Positions 1-12,239 of a DNA stretch of 64,000 nt are shown one piece after another. Origin of the DNA: Byssochlamys sp. IMV 00236 (lineage: Eukaryota; Ascomycota; Eurotiomycetes; Eurotiales; Thermoascaceae). Each line of letters opens with the position of its first letter. Within the stretch, counting starts at the first letter, position 1. The stretch spans positions 310,001 through 374,000 of the forward strand of contig MSJH02000818.1 in NCBI GenBank assembly GCA_001931875.2, in the 5' to 3' direction. A model generated the notes under the pieces. The model was not told where the DNA came from. It made no database searches and saw only the letters and a program-made list of their open reading frames with translations. The position numbers were made by a program, and so were the translations under genes.

Positions 1-28
1 TTTCCTTCGTCAGCAGCGGTTCCATGTA

Positions 29-3000
29 TTAACGTTGAACTCGGCGAGAGCTTACTCGTTCCGTCTGTTCATCTTGGTCCTTCTCCGTGGTTGGACTCTC
101 CAAGCTACCACGATTGATGGGTCCCGAAGTAGTGATGGACCGGGACTCAAGGCTAGGTCTGCCTTTCCCATCCGATGAAGGACGATTAGGATTGTTGATA
201 GATGGATGCATCTCGCCACTGCTTCCTAGCCGTGGCTCTTTGCTCTTCTCGAGCAGAGATCCCCCGAGCGTTGCGCACTTCAGGATAGTCTGCATCATCT
301 GGTTCTGCTTGAGCGGTTTCGACAGGTACTCGTCCATCTGGGCTTGGATACACTTCTCGCGGTCACCCAACATGGCGTGTGCTGTGAGGGCAATGATAGG
401 AGTTCGAGAGAGACCCTTCTCCCTCTCGTATTCTCGGATCTTGCCCGTGGCTTCAAATCCTCCCATAACCGGCATCTGCACGTCCATGAGAATCACGTCG
501 AACCGCCGGTTCTTGATGGCCTCCAATGCCTCTGCACCGTTGCTGACAACGGTCACATTGTGGTTGTGTTTCTCTAAGATCTTGACAGCCAGTTTCTGGT
601 TAACGTCGTTATCTTCGGCGAGTAGGATGTCGAAAGAGCGCGAGTGGTCCGTGGTGATCGGAGTGGAACGACCCTCCAGAGCAGGTAGCATTCCGTTACC
701 CAGGTCGATGGGCTGGCATGGCGTCGTCATGTAGGATGTGATACCCAAATCGAGCGCCGACTTCAAGCTGACCGACACGATAGGGCACACCAAAACGATG
801 GGAATGTATTTGAATTCGTCAAACGTACGTAGATTCTGAGCTGTCTCCACGGTGTCGACGATGATAACGTCGTACGCATGGCCCGACTCCTTTCCGGATG
901 GATCCTGGATCTCCGGCGGCGGGACCTCCTCTTCGCTGTTGACCACCAAGGGCTCCAGCTCAATCTGCTTGAGCATACGGGTGATATCATCCGCATGGGG
1001 ACCGGTGTGCCCTTTGTCGATAAACAATACCCGATGGTTCTTGTAGGGCAGCAGCTGGGAGCCGATGACGCTCAGAGACTGGTTAGCCAGCTTCACGACG
1101 CAGGTGAAGTGGAAAGTGCTGCCGTGGCCATATTCCGATGTGACCCAGACGTCACCGCCCATAAGGTTTACCAGACGCTTAGAGATGGATAGACCCAGTC
1201 CGGTACCACCGAATCTGCGAGTCGTGGAGCCATCAGCTTGCTGGAAGGTATCGAAAATTAGGTCGAGCTTATCCTCCTCGATACCGATACCAGTATCTGA
1301 TACAGAGAATTCAAATGCGTATTCGTCCGCCGCACATTGTTCGCGCTCAGATTTGCTAATTGTGAGCTTGACCTCACCATGTTCCGTGAACTTGATGGCA
1401 TTGCCCACCAAGTTGAGAATGATCTGTCGTAGACGGAAGGGATCACCAATAACATAGTCAGGGACTGAACTGTCAACCTGGTAGGCTAGGCTAAGGAACT
1501 TCTCGTTTGCTTTCACTGCCAACGTCTTCAATGCATTGAAGACCGTGCCCCTTACGGTGAAGGGGATACTCTCGATCACCATACGGTTTGCTTCGATCTT
1601 CGAGATATCGAGTATGTCGTCGATGATCGTTAGTAAACTGTTGGCCAGGTTGTGCACGACATTCAACATCTCTCGGGGATATGGCTTCAGATCATCCGTG
1701 TCGAGCGTCAACTGCGTCATACCGATAATGCCGTTCATGGGCGTCCGGATCTCGTGACTCATGTTGGCGAGGAATTCTGATTTCGTACGGTTGGCCAACT
1801 CGGCAGCTTCCCTAGCAGCGGTGTTACGCTGGATACTGTCTCGAAGGTTGGAAACCATCTTGTTGATCTTGCGCTTCAGCTCATCCATCTCGCCCGATGC
1901 GTTGACCGTAATCAGCTTCGTGAAGTCGCCGTCCGTCGCCGCATCTGTGATTTCGCCAAAGGCGCGCACTTGGGACGTCAGGTTTTCTGCCATCGTATTG
2001 ACGTCCTCTGTGATTTCCTTCCATCTACCGGCAATTCCTTCCACATTTGCTTGTCCGCCCATCTTGCCATCCACACCCACATCGCGGGCGACACGCTTGA
2101 GCTCGTGTGCGAATTTCGCCAGGCGGTCCACCATGTTATTGATGGTGACCTTGAGGGTGAGTATTTCTCCCTGGGCATGGACCTCAATCTTCTTGCTAAG
2201 GTCGCCCTTGGCAATGGCCTGTGTAACGTCGGAGATTCCCCTGACCTGAGAGGTCAGGTTCTGCGCCATCGTGTTCACATTATCGGTGAGATCTTTCCAT
2301 TTTCCTTCCACATTATCCACCTTGGCTTGACCACCCAGTGTTCCATCGGTACCGACTTCACGAGCCACCTTGCTCACTTCAAACGCGAATGTATTCAGAC
2401 GGTCCACCATCCCGTTTATAGTGTTCTTGAGATCTAGTATCTCACCCTTGACGTTGGCCGTTACTTTCTTGGTCAGGTCACCCTTGGCCACTGCCGTTGT
2501 AACGTCTGCGATTTCGCGCACTTGTGTCGTGAGATTATTGGCCATCCTATTCACGTTCTCCGTCAGATCTTTCCAGGTGCCTTCGACATCATGAACCGTT
2601 GCTTGACCGCCCAGGACACCATCAGTGCCGACCTCCTTGGCGATCTTGGTCACTTCCTGCGCAAACTGCTTCAGTTGGTCCACCATGGAGTTGATGATGT
2701 TCTTCAGCTCAAGGATTTCTCCCTTGCAGTTGGCCTGGACCTTCTGCGTCAAGTCACCCTTGGCGACAGCCTTGGTGACCGTGGCGATATCCCGCACCTG
2801 GGTTGTCAAATTCATGGCCATAGCGTTGACATTAACCGTAAGCTCATTCCACATGCCTTGTACCCCTTCGATCTGAGCCTGCCCACCGAGAACACCCTCT
2901 GTACCGACATCACGCGCGACCCGGGTGACTTCGGTAGCAAAAGTGCGTAGTTGGTCCACCATGGTGTTGATCGTCTGCTGTAGCTCCAGGATCTCACCCT

Positions 3001-4059
3001 TGGCTCGACTTTCGATCTTCTGGCTCAGATCACCATGAGCGACGGCGGTTGTGACCGTAGCGATCTCGCGCACCTGGTCGGTGAGATTCGTAGCCATAAT
3101 GTTGACGTTTTCCGTGAGTTCCTTCCAGATACCATGTACCCCGGTGATCTGCGCTTGTCCCCCAAGGATACCTTCCGTTCCGACCTCTCTGGCCACTCGA
3201 GACACTTCGCTTCCAAAGACCTGGAGCTGGTCCATCATGGTGTTGATTGTACGTTTGAAAGTGGCGATTTCGGGGTCCATCTCCAACGGATGAATCTGGA
3301 CCTTCATGGAGAGGTCACCGTTGGCGACCTGGGTGATGATTCCCCCAATCTCCCTCAACGCTTTCTGGAAAGCTTCGTTGGCTTGTTGGTGCTTACGAAG
3401 CTCCCGTTCCAATACTCCAACATCTTCGTGTTCCACCTTCACCAAAGCCCGTCTCGTGTGTTCCTCTTGCTGCTGCAATTCGTCTCGTACCCGAGCAATG
3501 ACGTCCTTCTGAAAACTGATTTCCTCCGCTTGTTTTTGTACGTGGTTCCTCAGATAACTGATGTCTTCTTCCCGCACAATTCGCGTCCTTGGATCGAGCT
3601 CCTCGTCATCGCTGTCATCGTCCTCATCGTCATCCTCATCTTCATCCTGCTCTTCTTTTTTGGCGAGAATTTTCGACAAGCGTCGCGACCGACGTGGCTT
3701 TCGCTGTTGATATGGTCAGCAATGATAAGTCGACCAGCATTGCGGTCGTCATCGATCGATGGCCCAGGGCCATCGAGAATAACGGCTGATTGATTCCTCC
3801 AGGAGGATCCATTTCACAGGATATGGGGAACACTAACCGCTCTGTTCTGCAACGTGGTTACACGGCTTAGCAAGGCCTCCAGTTCCCTCTCGAGAGCCTG
3901 CTTGCCCGGGCCCGCAACGCCCGGCAACTTGACCTTCTTCGCATCGAAGCCGTTGGATTTGATCTCGAAAGGATTGACGGTACTGGTGCCAGGGACATCT
4001 CTGGCCAGACCTTGGATGAATGCGGCCGCAGCCACGAGCGTCTCGTCCCCGCCAGCCAT
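29..4059 (-). CDS. nikA: Group III hybrid histidine kinase (NikA / Os-1 / TcsC family)
   Basis: Cytosolic osmosensor kinase upstream of the HOG MAP-kinase phosphorelay; the family mediates the action of phenylpyrrole and dicarboximide fungicides. Two exons, 4059-3838 and 3703-29, give 1298 residues, usual for the family; the intron 3837-3704 has donor GTTAGT, branch GCTGAC and acceptor CAACAG. From about residue 190 to 700 there are six HAMP-type repeats of roughly 92 residues, each with a GDL(S/T)-like core and most with LGGQA. Then come the H-box ([12 protein letters not shown], phospho-His 724), an ATPase domain with N (NLVGNAIKF), G1 (DTGIGI) and G2 (GTGLGLSIS) boxes, and a receiver domain with [11 protein letters not shown], phospho-Asp 1148. 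There is no membrane segment. The N-terminal exon ends in a coiled-coil-like [10 protein letters not shown] stretch. A nearly pure Asp/Glu run follows the intron, an unusual local feature. Identity is certain; only the splice near the N-terminus is inferred. Confidence 0.96.
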
Positions 4060-7000
4060 GGTGCCCTGTCACGAGAGAGGCAGCGAGTTAGCCAGAGCCC
4101 CGGAGAACCAAGGGAGAGGGAGCGAGATAGACGAGCGGATAGCCAGCAGTCGTCGCTCCCAACGACCAGGGCGACCGCGATCTCCCACGAAAAGAGTCCT
4201 TACCCGACGGGTAGCCGTGTTATCGACGCGAGAAAGCGTTTAATTCCGCTGAAACGACATGGGGCGTCTGTTGAAGTGGAAGTTCAGAGCGGATCGCTTG
4301 GCGAACGGGGGGTCCGAGTGGGCGACAAGGGGGCGGTTAGTGGGGGAACGACAGGAAGGGGACGGACGGGCGGCGAGAGAGCAGGCGGTTAATCGAGAGA
4401 GAGATTGACGGCCAGTCGTCGACGGGGGGGAGAGAGAGGAGGAAGAGGCGAGATGCGACGGAAAGGAGGGGAATGCGGATTGATGGTAGAGATGGAGATG
4501 AGTTTGGTTTGGGGGTTGAGGGAAAGGATGTCGGGGAGAGGCAGTTGTGCTAAACCCGAGCGGAGAGAGTGAAGCGAGAAGGTGGTTGACCTTTTAGGGG
4601 TGGGACGAAGGCAGAGTTGTCGGCCAGTGGTCAGCCTGCGCCGGATTGCACCAAGTCAAGTCAAGTTTTCAACTGGTGCTTTTTTTTTGTTGTCCTCAAA
4701 GAGGGAGAAAAGAGAAACGAGAAGAGAAGAAGAAGAAAGTGGCTGCGATGCGAATGCGATGGGATGGGATGGGATGGATTTTTGTGGTTCGCGGGTTCTT
4801 GGGTGGTTCCTGGGCGAACGTTCAGCTTTCCCAATAATGATCCCAAGTACTGTAATAATAATAATAATTTATTATTATTCCAACCGGACAAAGCAAGCAG
4901 GAAAAAAAAGAACTAACTAACTAACTACGATCTCGCTTTTTCTTTCTTGCGCACTATCTATGTCTCTAACTATTAGCCTCTAGTTATCTTCTCTTCATTA
5001 TTATTTATCATCCTTTCTTTCCCCTTCACCTTAGGGGCGATCATGATCCTGGCGGTCTGCCAACTTCTCCTTCTTCTTGACCCCCCTAAAAACCCATCAA
5101 TTTAATATTATTACTCTTAAACAGGCAAGCTTCCTCCCCAAGAAACACGCCAGTAGTTTGATTTGATTTGCTCCTGGCTCGTCGGTCATGTAATAATAAT
5201 AATCAACTACGTATTACCTGCTTCCCTCTGATCTCTGTTCACGGTTACGCGTATCTCCCGTCCAGCTGTTCATTCCCGTCTGCAGGCAATAATAATCCAC
5301 CAGCAAACAAGAATAAAATCAAAATACATAATACATATTATTATTATTATTACAGAAAAGACCTAGGATCATACCAAAAAAACAGAAAGAAAAAAAAAGT
5401 TCAAGACACAAGAACGACAAAAGTTACAACCGTCGCAATGCGCCGGCGCCGGAGAAAGAGCCTCCCTTGGACACGGTGCGTCTATGGATCCCCTCTCTCT
5501 GGTGAGACACGCGCGCAGAGAAGAGAACGACCGGCGATACCACGGCTCCAAGAGAATCTCCTTCTCGGGATCCGATGGGCCAAACTGGGGCTGTACCCCC
5601 GAGCCGCTAGATGGTGGACACGACCTTTTTTTCTCTCTTGATCCCCCGAGCTTCTTGCTGTGAACGACAAAACGGAGAGCCGGCCAGCTGTCGCGCTGAT
5701 TAGCCCATCGCAAAGTTTCGTCTCGCTCTGTCTGGACGCCACCTTCGTCGTGGTGGGGAGAGGGTTTTAGTCTCGCGCAGAGGTGGCTTTGCGCTTGTCG
5801 AACCGGTAGCCCATCGAAGTCCACCGCTTCGAATCTGGTCAACCGTCAACGAGCCAGCTGCGAATCCGGGAGGCACTTTCGGCTGTAGAGTTGTTGTATG
5901 TAATGTAATGTAGATCGATATCGTTGCTCTGTCGCTCAACCCCGGATATATGCCATTGCTATCTCTCTCTGCCTGCAGCTTAATGAATTCTGGACCAGAC
6001 CAGAGAGTTCGGATCGCACTGGATGGATTATTATTACTTAACCAAGCGCAGACCTTGTTTTTTCCTCTTTTCCTTTTTTTTTTTTTAGGTCTTCGTCTCT
6101 TGGAACCGCAACCAGCGAAGAACTCCCAAAAACTCCACCAACCATGCTCTGCACTCGTTCACAGTTCAAAACTTCACACACGGAATAGTATTCTTTCTCC
6201 GGTCCCGATCATCCCAAGTGGAACCCCCACCGTTCTCTTCCCAATCGTCGGATGTCGTGGCGCAAACAGCCATCCTATTCTGGGCAGAACGTTCCTTTCT
6301 CCAGTCCCGGAGCACCAAGCTGTGAAGGGCTTTTCTATAGGTTATTATTTTTGTCCCTCGTTCATCGTAACGGAAACCTGGCCGGGTCGGAGAAGCGTTG
6401 TTTCCAGAACCTGTAGGTATTATTATTAACTCCAGTAGTAGTAGAGTCAACACTGCTATCGATAAGTATCCCATCCTTGGTGTTAGATTAACGTATGGGG
6501 CGAAAGACATAGTTACTGTATGAGCCATAACCATCCTTTTCACGTGGCCCTTTCCACGCGACAGCCCATAACTACATAGGCGATCCCCCCGAGTAACTAG
6601 GTAGATTGCGCTTCCACCGACAAGAGACGACGACAGGGAGTGTCGTTGATGCGACAGGTCCAATTCCAAAGCATGCACGCCATGAAGTTGATGGACGCGG
6701 GGGGGGAAACACGCTATGGCCTCGACGGCCTCGACCAGCCTCTCGGAAACGAAGGCCCAAGGACATGTCATGCGTCCAATCCAGTGGTCGGCCACCCTCG
6801 AATTATTGACCGTGGATATCACGACTGTTATTCAAGGTCAAGCTGGTCAACAGAACGCAATACTCTATCCCTGAGTTGGAGAGATCGCATAGAACAGGGT
6901 CAGAAATTATTGCCCCCCTTCCCGGGTGTGCCTGTGCTTCGTCCCGTTCCGAATATTCTTACTGCGTGCTCATTTTCGCCTCCGTCGTTGCCCCCGTCGC

Positions 7001-8418
7001 GTCGTGTGCCAACCTCATATCCACTGGCGTTCATTCTTCGAAACTGGCTGTCCAAGAAATATTGATTGATGGACAACAACATCTTGGATAGCCGGCATGA
7101 ATCGCCAGCGCCCTTCCAGGTCTAGGCTCTGCTAGACTCGAGTCAAGCTCAGGCGCGTCCACATGGATCAATAGTTGATCTCGTGACCAGTGCGGCATTT
7201 CGTGCCGGGGATCACTTGAACTATCATGTCGGGATTTGATGTCCTTCAGACTGGATTCCTGGGTACAGTACAATGAAGCATAGCCCGTATGATGATGACC
7301 ACTCTGTTGCTTCGAATATTCGGTATACGCCACCCGCCTGCTGATCACTCTATTCGCCAGCACTACTAACAAAGTACTCTACCATAATTGAAAGGACCAG
7401 TCCTCGCGACTCCCATCCGCTCCAATATTAAGGAGGTGAAGGGTGCTAGATCAGCATGACTACATCATCCAGGTACAGATCCTTTCGCCAATTTGGCGGT
7501 CTGGGGGGGGGGGCACTTTTCTGGTCTCGGTACAGTGGAAAATAAGATCCCTGACGAACACAACAGTTCGTCCATGTTTCTCAAACTACGCTACCCGACT
7601 GGTCCTTACGATCTGTTGTTACACATGCTATCCGCGGGTCCGTTGGAGCATCTTCCGGTGTAACAGTGCTCAGGGCCGCAGCCCTGCTTCGAAAATCGAA
7701 ATAGCAACAATCGTCAATAATAATGACGCCGGCAGTGAGATATATTGAAATCGCGGTTTCGCTTTGGAGCCGGCGGGCTGTTAGTTAAGTTTGAAGGTCA
7801 ATACGGCCTAGCTGGATATGGTATCTAGAGGGGTTCCTGTGCCATGACAAAATAGCGTCAGTTGTAGGGGTCAGTTCAGATGATGCATTCCTGGTGGGCA
7901 AGAACCTCTGTAGTATTCGATCATATCATCTTGCCATCTTGCAGGACTTCGTTGTCTATTTATATGGGTTCGAAGGCCAGGGGACGAACGTTGATGTACA
8001 GTATATGCGAGGGAGTCAAGTACTGCGGGTAAAAAATATATCGACGAGTAAGTAAGCTTTAATGAGAGGAATGTCCAGAACGAAGATTGTTATTTCGACA
8101 TCTGAAAACAAAAAAACAGCTACTAGCCTTCCATCCTATAATATCAAGATCCAGTACAGACCGTATGTAGGTAATTATGTGAAAGATGCAGTCTTACTCC
8201 ATGGACGAGGTGAGCGATATGATAAAGTCACGGGACAGCGCGGGCAGCGTGCGTGGCCCCTCCACCCCGCCGTATCGAAATTAAGCGCATCCGAAAGAGT
8301 CACAGAAAGTGACGGGCAGCGGAGACTTGACGATAATCGACCAAAGACCCTCACCAGCACCTGGTTGGACTCCTGCCTTTTACTGTCGCCCTTTCCTGCT
8401 GCTCCGACCACTGCAGCC
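4060..8418. other. Long divergent intergenic region, nikA / frs2
   Basis: 4.36 kb separates two divergently transcribed genes. I recognise no protein here on either strand; the open frames (up to about 218 codons on the minus strand at 6166-6822) have no family motif and overlap open frames on the other strand. The first 600 bases upstream of the nikA start are strongly purine-biased on the plus strand (so pyrimidine-rich in the nikA sense), as is typical of long fungal leaders. Short simple repeats occur: AAT/TTA units at 4852-4879 that could form a hairpin, AACT units at 4911-4926, a T run near 6068-6086 and a G run near 7503-7512. The rest looks like unremarkable promoter or spacer. Confidence 0.6.
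4852..4926. repeat. AAT/TTA and AACT simple repeats
   Basis: An AAT microsatellite is followed directly by its complement (TTA units), so the two arms can pair; after a short A-rich spacer come four AACT units. It lies in the non-coding stretch between nikA and frs2. No function is proposed. Confidence 0.7.
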
Positions 8419-10060
8419 ATGGCGTCCGATATGACGGCGCCCATCTTGGACGCCCTGTCCTCGGCCGACGGTCCGATTCTCTCGACAGAAGCTTTCCCCT
8501 CTACCCCCTCATTGACGATCAAGGCCGCCCTCGACCGCCTCGCTTCGAGGCAGATGGTCGAATATACCACCTTTGACAAAGAGGTCATCGCGCTGACGGA
8601 TGAAGGAGAGTCTGTTGTGACCAATGGCAGTCACGAAGCAAGAGTTTTCGAGGCTGTCGTCGCCGCCTTGGACGGCTTGAAGATCGGAGATCTGCCTGGT
8701 ATCGTGGGAAAGGAGAATGCAAAGATCGGACAGGGCAACGCCTTCAAGAGAGGATGGATTAAGAAGGACAAGGATGTGCTGCGGGCCAACACCGATTCCA
8801 TCCGCGACGAGACCCGCGAACAGTTGCAGATTATCAAGGATACCCACACACATCCGGACGCGAAGGTCGTTACGGACCTGAAGAAGAGGAAGCTTGTGAC
8901 GCCCACAAAGGTCATCCACTTCAAGATCTCGAAAGGTCCCAAGTATGCCCGAGAGTTCGTCAAGGAGGAGACCGACCTGACAGCCGAGATGCTGGCCAAC
9001 GGCTCTTGGAAGACCGCACACCTGAAGCCTTACAACTTCAAGGCAAAGGGTGCCCCGACCCCTAGCGGTGCACTGCACCCCTTGAACAAGGTGCGACAGG
9101 AGTTCAGGAATATCTTCTTCGAGATGGGTTTCGAGGAGATGCCCACGAACCGCTTCGTCGAGACCGGCTTCTGGAACTTCGACGCTCTTTTCGTGCCCCA
9201 GCAGCACCCTGCCCGTGATCTCCAGGATACTTTCTACATCGCAGACCCCGCCAAGGCTGATCCTCCTCGCGAAGATCCCCCGAATGACCCTCACGTCCCC
9301 AAGCCTTCTTCGCAGCTGACTTCTACGAAAGCTACCGAGAAGCCACTTGACTACAAGGAGTACTGGGAGAATGTTCGTGCTGTGCATGAGAATGGAAAGT
9401 ACGGCTCCATCGGTTACCGTTACCCATGGAGCGCAGACGAGTCTCTCCGCCTGGTTCTGCGAACCCACACTACATCCGTCTCGACATACATGCTGCACAA
9501 ATTGGCGGCTAACCCCCGGCCAGCCAGATACTTCAGTATCGACCGGGTGTTCCGTAACGAGGCTGTCGATGCTACCCATTTGGCGGAATTCCACCAGATC
9601 GAGGGTGTCATTGCTGACTTTGGTCTCGCCCTGGGTGGCCTGATTGGTTTCATGGAGGTCTTCTTCGCCAAGATGGGCATCCACCGGCTGCGCTTCAAGC
9701 CCGCATACAACCCGTACACAGAACCCAGTATGGAGATCTTCGGTTACCACGATGGTCTCGGAAAATGGGTCGAGATCGGTAACAGTGGTATGTTCCGACC
9801 AGAGATGCTGGAACCCATGGGCATTCCCAAGGACATGAGAGTCTACGGATGGGGTCTGAGTTTGGAACGACCGACCATGATCAAGTAAGTCCCTTCCAAG
9901 CTACATCTCCCTCCAAACTTGTCCTCCCCCAAGTTGTCGTACCAGTCACTAACCACTCCCGATTAGGTACGGTGTCAGCAATATCCGAGAACTGCTCGGA
10001 CACAAGGTCGACCTCAACTTCATCGCGACGAACCCTGCCGTGCGCCTCGAGAAGGAATAA
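8419..10060 (+). CDS. frs2: Cytosolic phenylalanyl-tRNA synthetase alpha subunit
   Basis: Catalytic alpha subunit of the class IIc (alpha-beta)2 enzyme that charges tRNA-Phe in the cytosol. Exons 8419-9884 and 9967-10060 give 519 residues, close to the yeast protein. The intron has donor GTAAGT, branch CACTAAC and acceptor GATTAG. The N-terminal part (about 1-190) is the helical/winged-helix tRNA-binding region. Class II motif 2 is RVFRNEAVDATH (about 376-387), and motif 3, GLSLERPTMIKYG, spans the splice junction. The chosen start is MASDMTAPIL at 8419, where similarity to the family begins. The same frame stays open upstream to an ATG at 8062, giving an optional 119-residue extension that does not look family-like (see findings). 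Confidence 0.95.
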
Positions 10061-11416
10061 GACGATCAAAAAAAAAAACCAGAGAGAGAAGAAAAACAGA
10101 AAAAAGGACTACATAGCCGTTTAAATATTCTATGTAGTTGCACACAGACATAGAAACGAAACTAGAGTAAAAAGAAACCAAAAAGGGTAGAATGAGCATC
10201 ACGAATGAATGGCGAAAGACAAAGAAAAACAAAAAGATTATATTATTACACTCATGGACATATTTCCTATTTAAAGTTACGATTCGACGAATATATCGGA
10301 TGAACCCAGTTGGATCTATATTTACATACTTCAGGGACCATTAAGTCGCAGCTTTCAATTCCCTTGAGCATACATATCCCACTCCAATAGACAAAACCTC
10401 ACCTAGCAAAAAAGAATTCACCAGATATCCAGCCAATATTCAAGAGACGGCAAAATGACCCTACCCTACAGACAGTAGACGGTGATACATTACCAAGCAC
10501 AGGGGAAATTTTAAACTAATAATCCTGAAGAAACTCCCATCATAAGTTCAACTATATGTATACAGAACTAACTAACTACTCCCTACACAACAATAAGACC
10601 AACACGAAGAATAGATAAATAGATATCCAATAGTGTATGTATATGTGTATGTATATGTGTGTATGTATATGTATATGAATGTCCCGCCCGTATCTGTGCC
10701 CCGGCGCGGAATCTCTGTCACCACGGCTCTTCAGTAGGCGGGGGAAATTGAAACATGATGTTCGGCTTTGGATGGATGATTTACTTGTCTACCTCCTCGC
10801 TCATGGGAGAGAAATTGTTCTTTTTGCTTTTCTTCCAAGGAAAATGGAGGAAAGCAAAAAAGAAACGAGTGAGGAGGCCTTGATGTGCCGATTTCTTGGT
10901 CTTGTTTTTTTAAGAATTTAGGAAAGGGAAGTGGGTTGGATGTTTTGGGGGTGAATGGGAGGAAGTGTGAAACAAGGAAGAAAAGAAAGAATGAATTTTT
11001 GAAGCGGAATTTCCATTTTTTGATCAAAAAACAGAGTCGTAGACTTCGAGGCCGTTCATGTCCAGGGAAGCCGTGACATTCGAAGAAAGCCTTATTATCT
11101 AGCGTAGCATTCTTAAAAAGAAAATGAACTTTCTGTCAGGGATAGTTCTGCGCGCAATGCGAAAAAGAAACCGATCAGATTTTCTGTGGTTGTCTTTTTC
11201 CTCATTCACTTCCCCTGTTTTCTCCCCCGCATCGATAATAGAATGGTTTTCTCGAAGCTACCGCCCCAATTCCCGCAGACTTTTCTTTTTTTCCTCATGT
11301 CACGGTATCTGTCGTCGGCGGTCGTCAGCAGGTCGTCCTCTTTTCCCGTTCGATTTCGACGGTGCTCACCATAAACACCATATCCGTCAACACCCCGAAC
11401 AAAAAACGACTTGCGT
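10061..11416. other. Convergent 3' region of frs2 and rps21
   Basis: Space between the ends of two convergent genes. A-rich sequence directly after the frs2 stop suits a 3' UTR. A TATG/TATGTG microsatellite lies at 10634-10677. The plus-strand open frames here are short and carry no recognisable domain. Nothing else is seen. Confidence 0.6.
10634..10677. repeat. TATG/TATGTG microsatellite
   Basis: About 44 bases built of alternating TATG and TG units in non-coding sequence between convergent genes. Likely length-polymorphic; no function is implied. Confidence 0.8.
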
Positions 11417-11935
11417 TTATCGCTGGGCGGACCAGACGTTCTTGAGGAGACCGTCACGCTGAGCGAGGCGGTTCAGAGAGTCGTCGCTCTCGCCACGGGC
11501 GCGGATGAAACCGCACAGGGCGTAGACCTGGCGCTCATCGGTGAGACGGCCGTTCTCGTCAACCTTGCCGATGGAGATCTGGACGGAGGCGTGGTCGTCG
11601 GCCTTGATGATGCGGTTGGTGGCGCTGCACTTGCGGGGGACGTAGCTGTTTGATGAAAAAGAGTCACGTTAGACAAAAACTGATCCCATCTTCAATAGAT
11701 CTGAAATTCCACGGTAAAAATGTCGCCGGAAAATCGACAGTCCCCATCATCGCACATCCGTCATAGCAGATATCTGCGTATGACGAGTCCTCCGAGTTTC
11801 CGTGCCGGATTGGCAAGCAATTTGGCAGTCCGTATTGCTGTATACGGGCCGCGACTGTCTTCCCCTCCATGGATCAAAACTGCAGGATTCCGGGCATACG
11901 TACAGATCGACGATCTCTCCCTTCTCGTTCTCCAT
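11417..11935 (-). CDS. rps21: 40S ribosomal protein S21 (eS21)
   Basis: Small-subunit ribosomal protein of 86 residues, the family's usual length. Exon 1 (11935-11904) is only 32 nt and encodes [10 protein letters not shown] plus two bases; the 258-nt intron (11903-11646) has donor GTACGT, a CTAAC branch and acceptor AAACAG; exon 2 (11645-11417) continues [13 protein letters not shown] and ends [10 protein letters not shown]. The short first exon and long first intron are typical of fungal ribosomal protein genes. I looked in the intron for a box C/D snoRNA and found no convincing D box. An 80-codon plus-strand frame over exon 2 is a shadow. Confidence 0.95.
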
Positions 11936-12239
11936 TTTGGCGGTCTGTAGAGGTCTTGAGGTTGACGGTGGGAAGACGGACGGTGCGCTGGCGGAGTGAT
12001 GCTGCTGGCGTTGACGGTCGTGTGAAAATCCGCGGTGCGCTGCACTTGTTCCGCAGCCGAGCCATTGTGGGTCATGTGACCTTATCGAGGGTTCGCCCAA
12101 AGTGGCGTGTCCGGAGTCCTAGCGTGCGTGGTGTTAGTCAAACCTAACATCTTCGTACAGTACACAATATGGATTCTGCAGAGTATTATACTGTGTAACT
12201 ATCTAGGATATCTAGGTTATATGATATAGGTCGATACGA
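11936..12239. other. rps21 promoter / Nudix gene 3' region
   Basis: About 300 bases between two minus-strand genes. It must hold the rps21 promoter and the 3' end of the Nudix gene. No element could be assigned with confidence. Confidence 0.5.

Noticed and set aside
3035..3793. 252-codon plus-strand frame opposite nikA
   Set aside because: Runs across HAMP-coding sequence and the nikA intron on the opposite strand; shadow.
6166..6822. 218-codon minus-strand frame in the nikA/frs2 spacer
   Set aside because: Overlaps open frames on the other strand, has no recognisable motif or splice structure; could be real but I cannot support it.
8509..9750. 413-codon open frame antisense to frs2
   Set aside because: It lies wholly opposite a conserved exon with strong codon bias; the antisense frame has no motif and is a shadow.
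11646..11903. Possible intronic snoRNA in rps21
   Set aside because: A C-box-like GATGATG is present, but I found no convincing D box or flanking stem.
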